NCBI RefSeq assembly: GCF_003474385.1
Contig: NZ_QUCY01000015.1
Location: forward strand, 1 to 64,000
Origin: Senegalimassilia sp003474385
GTDB taxonomy: Bacteria > Actinomycetota > Coriobacteriia > Coriobacteriales > Eggerthellaceae
Length of the DNA stretch: 64,000 bases
Direction of reading: 5' to 3'
The position numbers and the translations under genes were made by a program. This document shows positions 58,916-64,000 of this stretch, piece after piece. How positions within the stretch are numbered: the stretch's first letter is position 1; the number at the start of each line of letters is the position of its first letter. Below the pieces are notes generated by a model. The model made no database searches, was not told where the DNA came from, and saw only the letters and a list, made by a program, of their open reading frames with translations.

Positions 58916-60826
58916 ATGGCTTGGCTAAAGGATAAGGGGCTTGGGTGCTTGGCGGCGGTGCTGCTGAGCCTTTCGATGGTTGCGGGGCTGATGCCCGCAC
59001 CCGATGCATTCGGCGCCGATGCTGGTTCGGGCTCCGCCGGCGGGTCGCCCGCCGCAACCCCGGCAACGCCCTCCCAGTCCGCACAGCAGCCCTACATCTC
59101 CGACGTCTCCATCTGGTCGCACGAATCGGGCGCCACGGTCGGCGTCGCCTCCAGCCCCAGCTCGGCGATCGCCGCGCGCATCTCCGCGAAGGGCGGCACG
59201 CTGTGGTTCGACAACGTGGCCTGGTGGAACGACGGCACGAGCGTGGCGAACCAAAGCTACGTCAGCTGGTCGGTGTCCGACCCCTCCATCGCCACCATCT
59301 CCCCCGGCGGTATCCTGACCGCGGTAGGCGACGGCATCGTGGCGGTAACGGCCACCGCCACGGCGAACACACAGGGCGGCGCGCCCCTTGCCTGCACGAT
59401 CTACATCGAGGTGACCGGGCAAACCGATGCGCGCTACGTGTCCGGTATCCGCATCGCGGGCCCCGATGGGGAGGCGCTGTCGGGCCCGTACGTTCTTGAG
59501 CAGGACCTGTCCACGGCCACGGCTCAGTTCTACGCTTTGGTCGACGTGGTGGACCCGGCAACGGGGGCCACGCAAACGTACTCGACGAAAAACGGCTCCA
59601 TCGCCTCGCAAACCGGCGATATCGCCGACGTCACATGGTATGCGGGCGACACCATCGCCGCCATCGATCAGACCACGGGCCTGTTCCGTCCGTCGCGCTA
59701 CGGCATTGCGTCGATTTACTGCGCCAGCGCTGCGGGCCATGGCGGCGCCACGGTGACGGGCAGCGCGACGGTCAACACGAAGGACCCCACCGGCGGGGAG
59801 GTGCGGGACGATTACCACCCGCAAAGCTCCATCAAGGTCAAGGCATACTACGAGGAAGACCCGCCTGCCGACCTGCATGACGATTCCGATAAGCATTTCG
59901 TCATCAACAAGGAATACTCGCTCGAGCAGCTTGAGAGCATGGGCACGGTGACCGCCACCTATACCGCGCTCAGCGATAGCGCCTACTACACCATGACCGG
60001 CCGCGGCGTGGCCTTGTCGACGCTGCTCGAGGACGCGGGCGTGAACATCGCGGGCATGTCCCAGCTCAACTTCGGGACGGCGGACAACATCGATCGCCCC
60101 GTCAGCTCGGCGTTCATCTTCGACACGAACCGCTACTACTTCCCCAACATCGACATCGGCAGCTATGCGGGCGCCGTGCAGGTGTACCCGATCATCGCCT
60201 TCGAGAGCAATGAGATCAAAAACGCCGGCACCGACCCGAACTTCGACATGACCGAGGCGACGCGCTTCCGCCTGCTGTTCGGCTCCACGCCCGACGGCGG
60301 CACGTCGCAGTTCCAGATCAAGTGGATCAACACATTGTACGTGGTGCTGGCAGGCGGTCCTCCGGTGCAGCCCGGGAATGGCGAAAACCCTGGCGGCTCG
60401 AACAACGAAGGCGATCAGCCGGGCGGCGGCGGTATCTCCAACGGCACGACCACCGGCGACGGCAGCGGCTCGGGCGACGAGGGCAACGGCACCGGCTCGG
60501 GCATGGCCAAGGGAGACCAGGGTGGATCGGACGTGCAGGGCAGCTCCGATGCTGCCGACAACGCCGCCGAGGGCGCGCAATCGGGTTCGGCCGGGCAATC
60601 CGACACGGGCGCGCAGGCCTCTGCGGACGATTCCGAATCGGGCGCTCCGGCGTTCTCGGTGTATCAGATCCCCAACCCGAATGCTTCGGAGGTGGAGCAC
60701 ACGGTGGAGCATGACAACCCCTTCAAGAAATACGCCGGCCCCTTGGGTGCGGCGGCCGTCGTGGCCGGCGCCGGGCAGACGGCTCTTTGGTATCGACGAC
60801 AGGCAAGGCCGACGTCGCTGATATAG
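58916..60826 (+). CDS. Secreted, C-terminally anchored surface protein with Ig-like (BIG2) domain
   Basis: A 636-aa protein. It has a signal peptide (residues 1-35, hydrophobic GCLAAVLLSLSMVAGLM, ending in AFGA), then a bacterial Ig-like BIG2-type domain (WSVSDPSIATISPGGILTAV, about 120-160) and a second domain with similar logic (about 175-285). A globular region with YYTMTGRGVALSTLLEDAG (about 360-380) is followed by a Gly/Ser/Asp-rich linker (about 485-585) and a C-terminal hydrophobic helix with a basic tail (WYRRQARP). No LPXTG motif is seen. It lies 44 bp before a second surface protein gene and is probably co-expressed. It may be an adhesin or S-layer-associated protein; the ligand is unknown. 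Confidence 0.8.
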   Translation: MAWLKDKGLGCLAAVLLSLSMVAGLMPAPDAFGADAGSGSAGGSPAATPATPSQSAQQPYISDVSIWSHESGATVGVASSPSSAIAARISAKGGTLWFDNVAWWNDGTSVANQSYVSWSVSDPSIATISPGGILTAVGDGIVAVTATATANTQGGAPLACTIYIEVTGQTDARYVSGIRIAGPDGEALSGPYVLEQDLSTATAQFYALVDVVDPATGATQTYSTKNGSIASQTGDIADVTWYAGDTIAAIDQTTGLFRPSRYGIASIYCASAAGHGGATVTGSATVNTKDPTGGEVRDDYHPQSSIKVKAYYEEDPPADLHDDSDKHFVINKEYSLEQLESMGTVTATYTALSDSAYYTMTGRGVALSTLLEDAGVNIAGMSQLNFGTADNIDRPVSSAFIFDTNRYYFPNIDIGSYAGAVQVYPIIAFESNEIKNAGTDPNFDMTEATRFRLLFGSTPDGGTSQFQIKWINTLYVVLAGGPPVQPGNGENPGGSNNEGDQPGGGGISNGTTTGDGSGSGDEGNGTGSGMAKGDQGGSDVQGSSDAADNAAEGAQSGSAGQSDTGAQASADDSESGAPAFSVYQIPNPNASEVEHTVEHDNPFKKYAGPLGAAAVVAGAGQTALWYRRQARPTSLI

Positions 60827-60870
60827 CAACACGATTTTGAATCGGAAAGGGAAGGAAAGGAGTGCAGCAT

Positions 60871-63800
60871 ATGCACGAAACGCAGCAGCATGCACAACCG
60901 CCGTCGCGCGGGTCGACGGCTGCGCATGCGAGGAAAGGGAGGAGGTTCTCGCGTAAGGCGATAGTGGCCGTGCTGGCTGCGGCCGTTGCCCTCGTCGCCG
61001 TTCCGGCGATCGCCATCGCGAACTCCTTCACCGTTGACTACTCGTGGTACAAAAACGCCACGGGGTCGACGTACGTCATCAAGACGCCCGGTCAGTGGAA
61101 CGCGTTCGCCAACCTGGTGAACGGGTCCGCCGACGAGGGCGAGGCGGGCACGGCCGTCGACTCGTTCAAGGGCAAGACCGTCGAACTGAGCGGTGACCTG
61201 AACTTCTTCGGCCAGGACGCGCTGCCCGTGGGCGGCCAGGGCGGTCGCACATTCGACGGCGCGTTCGACGGCAAGGACCATGAGATCGTCAACGTGAAGA
61301 TCGATGCGCAGGGCGCAACCGCCAACGTCGGCCTCATCGGCGCGGCGGGCGAGGGCTCGAGCATCTCGAACGTGAAGATCAATAAAACGGTCAGCCTGAC
61401 CATCGCCGCCACCGATAATACGAAGGCCATCGAGAACGTCGGCGTGCTGGTGGGATCTTCGAAGGGATCCATCTCCAACGCGTCCAGCGCGGGCACGTTG
61501 ACGGTTTCGCACACGATGGACCAAACGCGCGACATCGTCTTCCCCATCAAGAACGTGGGCGGCGTGGCCGGCATCTGCACGGGCGACGTGACCGGCGTTT
61601 CGAACGCGGGCGCGGTTTCCGTGTCCGAGCCGGGCGTGCCGTACAAGGCCGATTCCGCCGACTCCACATGGGAGGACCAGTCCATCCTGGCTATCAACAT
61701 CGGCGGCATCGTGGGCAGCGCGGGCGACGTGGATTCCACCGTCGATAAGGCTGCGGGCACGGCGCACGGCACGATCTCGAACTGCAGCAACACGGGTTCG
61801 GTGAAGGTCGACACACCCAAGACCAACGGCCTCGACCGCTTCGGCAACACGGTGTACTCGCAGTCCTCCAACGTGGGCGGCATCGCGGGCTACAGCCGCG
61901 GATTCATCGATACCTGCACGAATTCCGGTTACCTGGACGCGCCGCATGCTTCGGGCATGGGCGGCATCGTGGGCGGCCTGCGCGCGAAGACCACCACCAC
62001 GTCGTACTCGGGCAACTTCACGCAGGAAGGCTCCGACGACGGCATGGCCGCGGGCGCGGACGCGCTTGCCGTGACGAACTGCACGAACTCGGGCAGCGTG
62101 TACGGCTATTCGTTCCCGGCCGGCATCGTGGGCCGTGCGGGCACGTACACCCGGATCTCGGGCTGCATCAACGATTCCGCGGCCACCATCTTGGGCAGTC
62201 GCGCCACCAAGCCGTTCCCGGCGGGTATCGTGAGCGGCAGCTACGGCACGGTCTCGTATTGCGGCAACCTGGGCACCATCGTGGCCGGCACCTGGACCGG
62301 CGAGGGCGGCGCCATCACGCAGTCCGGCGGCTATTTCGCCTCCGGCATCGCGGGCAACCTGTCTTGCTTCACGAAGGACGTGGACGGCGAGCAGCAGAAC
62401 GCCTCGGGCACGCCCGAGGTGTACGGCTGCTACAACGCCGGCGCGGTGAAGGCCATCGACAACATGCGCCAGCGCGCGCTGGTGGGTGACAACGGCGGCT
62501 ACGTGCACGATAACGTGGCGGTTGCGGGCTTGGTGCACAACGACCGCCTGGTGTATGGCATGTACGCCGATGACACCGAGATGTCCGGCGGCACCGTGTA
62601 CAACAACGTGCTGTTCTCCGCGGACGACTTCAAGGCGAACAACGCCTACGACCCCGCCAAGCAGGATAGCGTCTCGCGCTACAACCCCAACACCACCAAC
62701 GCCATCGCCGTGCTGAACGTCAATGCTGACAAGGACGGCTGGGGCACGTACTGGACCAAGTCCAACGGAATCGTCAACGGCGGCAACCCGGCGTTGAACT
62801 CCCAGGTGAACTGGCCTGCGACCGACCTTTCGGCCGCGACGGTGGAGTTCGCCGCGAACGCCCAGTACACCGGCTTGGCCGCAACGCCGAAGGCGACAGT
62901 CATGCTCAACGGCAAACAGCTGCAGCAGGATACCGACTTCCGCGTCGTTCCTCAGAAGGACGCCATCGAGGTGACGGCTGCCGACAGCAAGCCTTACACC
63001 GCCACGGTGGTGGGCATCGGCGCGTACTCCGGCGAGGCCGGCTCGTTCGCGTACGGCATCGACAAGGGCGACCTGGCGAACTGCACGGTCACCTTCGACA
63101 CGAAGGTGTTCAACTGGACGGCGCAGGAGCCGGTGGCATCCGGCGTGCATGTGAAGAACGTCGCTGGCAAGGAGATCGGCTCCAGCGAGTACACGTTCGC
63201 CTTCGATCAAAGCGACAAGAACCTGTCGAACGTCGACGCGTCCGGCAACGCCACGACCGAGGACACGGGCAAGAAGGGCGCCGTCAACGCGAAGAAGTAC
63301 GCCATGGTGGTGACCGCTGCGGCCGATTCCGTGCACTTCACCGGCAAGGCCGACGGCACGTTCGCCATCAAGACGGCCAAGATCGCGTGGGACAAGGATG
63401 CCGAGAAGCTCAAGCAGAACGCGTATCCGACGTCGGTGTCCTATGACGGCAGCATCATCAGCTTCCCCAAGGAAAGCGATACCCCGGATAACATTGCGTG
63501 GGATTCCATGACGCTGCGCGCTGATCTTTCCCCCGAGCATCAAAGCGACGGCCTGCTGACGGTGTCGTACACGGGCAAGAACATCAAGCCTGCGGTCAAC
63601 AGCGTGGTGTACAAGGGCAAGTCCCTGACGCCCGGCGTCGACTACAGGGTGGTCTACGGCGCTTCGCTGAACGAGGGCCAGGTCGTGGAGGCCGGCAAGG
63701 AGAACCTGGGCAAGGCCGGCGGCGAGGACTTCGGCTACGTGACCGCCCGCTACATCTCCGGCGGCAACTTCAGCAACTACGACAACATGAAGTTCAAGAT

Positions 63801-64000
63801 CGTCGACCAGGGCGCCAAGCTCGACATCGCCGATGCGCAGGTCAAGGGCACGGACGACATCGTGTTTGAGCAGGGCGGCGTGTATACGCCCGTGACCGTG
63901 TGGTACGGCGGCTCGCAGCTGACGGAAGGCACCGACTACACCATCTCCTACACGGGCAACGACAAGCTGGGCACGGCCTCGTTCAAGATCATGGGCACGG
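60871..64000 (+). CDS. Large GLUG-repeat surface protein, truncated by the window edge
   Basis: Open to the last base with at least 1043 codons; the 3' end is outside the window. The N-terminus has basic residues (RKGRRFSRKA), a hydrophobic signal helix and AIANS. The first half holds GLUG-like repeats (GGVAGICTGDVTGVSNAG, NVGGIAGYSRGFIDTCTNSG, GGIVGGL..VTNCTNSGSV) that form a beta-helix-type stalk. The second half contains repeated beta-sandwich-like modules (DTDFRVVPQK, GVDYRVVYGAS, GTDYTISYTGND). A strong GGAAAGGAG ribosome site precedes the ATG. It is a likely adhesin or cell-surface polymer partner of the protein encoded just upstream. Confidence 0.85.
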   Translation, partial: MHETQQHAQPPSRGSTAAHARKGRRFSRKAIVAVLAAAVALVAVPAIAIANSFTVDYSWYKNATGSTYVIKTPGQWNAFANLVNGSADEGEAGTAVDSFKGKTVELSGDLNFFGQDALPVGGQGGRTFDGAFDGKDHEIVNVKIDAQGATANVGLIGAAGEGSSISNVKINKTVSLTIAATDNTKAIENVGVLVGSSKGSISNASSAGTLTVSHTMDQTRDIVFPIKNVGGVAGICTGDVTGVSNAGAVSVSEPGVPYKADSADSTWEDQSILAINIGGIVGSAGDVDSTVDKAAGTAHGTISNCSNTGSVKVDTPKTNGLDRFGNTVYSQSSNVGGIAGYSRGFIDTCTNSGYLDAPHASGMGGIVGGLRAKTTTTSYSGNFTQEGSDDGMAAGADALAVTNCTNSGSVYGYSFPAGIVGRAGTYTRISGCINDSAATILGSRATKPFPAGIVSGSYGTVSYCGNLGTIVAGTWTGEGGAITQSGGYFASGIAGNLSCFTKDVDGEQQNASGTPEVYGCYNAGAVKAIDNMRQRALVGDNGGYVHDNVAVAGLVHNDRLVYGMYADDTEMSGGTVYNNVLFSADDFKANNAYDPAKQDSVSRYNPNTTNAIAVLNVNADKDGWGTYWTKSNGIVNGGNPALNSQVNWPATDLSAATVEFAANAQYTGLAATPKATVMLNGKQLQQDTDFRVVPQKDAIEVTAADSKPYTATVVGIGAYSGEAGSFAYGIDKGDLANCTVTFDTKVFNWTAQEPVASGVHVKNVAGKEIGSSEYTFAFDQSDKNLSNVDASGNATTEDTGKKGAVNAKKYAMVVTAAADSVHFTGKADGTFAIKTAKIAWDKDAEKLKQNAYPTSVSYDGSIISFPKESDTPDNIAWDSMTLRADLSPEHQSDGLLTVSYTGKNIKPAVNSVVYKGKSLTPGVDYRVVYGASLNEGQVVEAGKENLGKAGGEDFGYVTARYISGGNFSNYDNMKFKIVDQGAKLDIADAQVKGTDDIVFEQGGVYTPVTVWYGGSQLTEGTDYTISYTGNDKLGTASFKIMGT

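Noticed and set aside
60664..63543. 959-codon minus-strand frame
   Set aside because: It lies opposite the GLUG surface protein gene, which has a signal peptide and ribosome site; the minus frame is a by-product of high G+C codon use.

Overview
The window reads as the chromosome of a strictly anaerobic, high-G+C actinobacterium of the Coriobacteriia, most likely Eggerthellaceae (Slackia/Eggerthella-like). The reasons are the roughly 60% G+C coding sequence, a Tat-exported DMSO-reductase-type molybdoenzyme with its own membrane anchor, a giant 2-hydroxyacyl-CoA dehydratase activase, a selenocysteine formate dehydrogenase and large repeat-rich surface proteins. The genus is an inference. No rRNA, tRNA or CRISPR array was recognised.

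Region 1 (1 to about 6.7 kb) is foreign in style. After about 120 bp of host-like GC-rich sequence comes about 2.6 kb of AT-rich DNA without a convincing gene. It holds two near-record perfect palindromes that share a core with a third site at the parA promoter. Then follow parA (with a fused ribbon-helix-helix domain), parB, and a convergent rep gene of the archaeo-eukaryotic primase type. A terminator-ended antisense RNA lies opposite the rep leader. This is a complete plasmid-type replication and partition module sitting next to housekeeping genes.

Region 2 (6.9-22.8 kb) is chromosomal core: upp, a PuuD-like amidotransferase, mnmA, serA, a membrane protein, a TetR/activase pair, yebC, an SOS-box-preceded ruvCAB, a small conserved hypothetical and a 2-hydroxyacid dehydrogenase. 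Region 3 (22.8-36.6 kb) carries three respiratory or uptake clusters. The first is a MerR regulator controlling, through a matched pair of 19-bp-spacer promoters, a radical SAM enzyme and an iron/tetrapyrrole-type ABC transporter. The second is an NrfD-like/GntR/Band 7 operon. The third is a DmsCAB-like molybdoenzyme operon with a TorD chaperone and an unusual radical SAM protein. The second and third clusters share the same palindromic operator.

Region 4 (36.7-46.2 kb) has a bacterial Elp3, a cysteine desulfurase, a methyltransferase and a Bce-type ABC transporter/two-component module. Region 5 (46.2-58.6 kb) has thrH (which with serA serves serine synthesis), a selenoprotein formate dehydrogenase with a flavin/Fe-S partner, an asparaginase and an APC amino-acid permease. 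Interspersed are two AAA_14/DUF4143-type ATPase genes. Each is preceded by its own tandem-repeat array (23 bp or 33 bp units) and flanked by its own pair of 88-100 bp direct repeats that look like duplicated intergenic target DNA. These two cassettes are the best candidate for an undescribed system here.

Region 6 (58.6 kb to the end) encodes two secreted surface proteins: one with Ig-like domains and a C-terminal anchor, the other a large GLUG-repeat protein running off the right edge.
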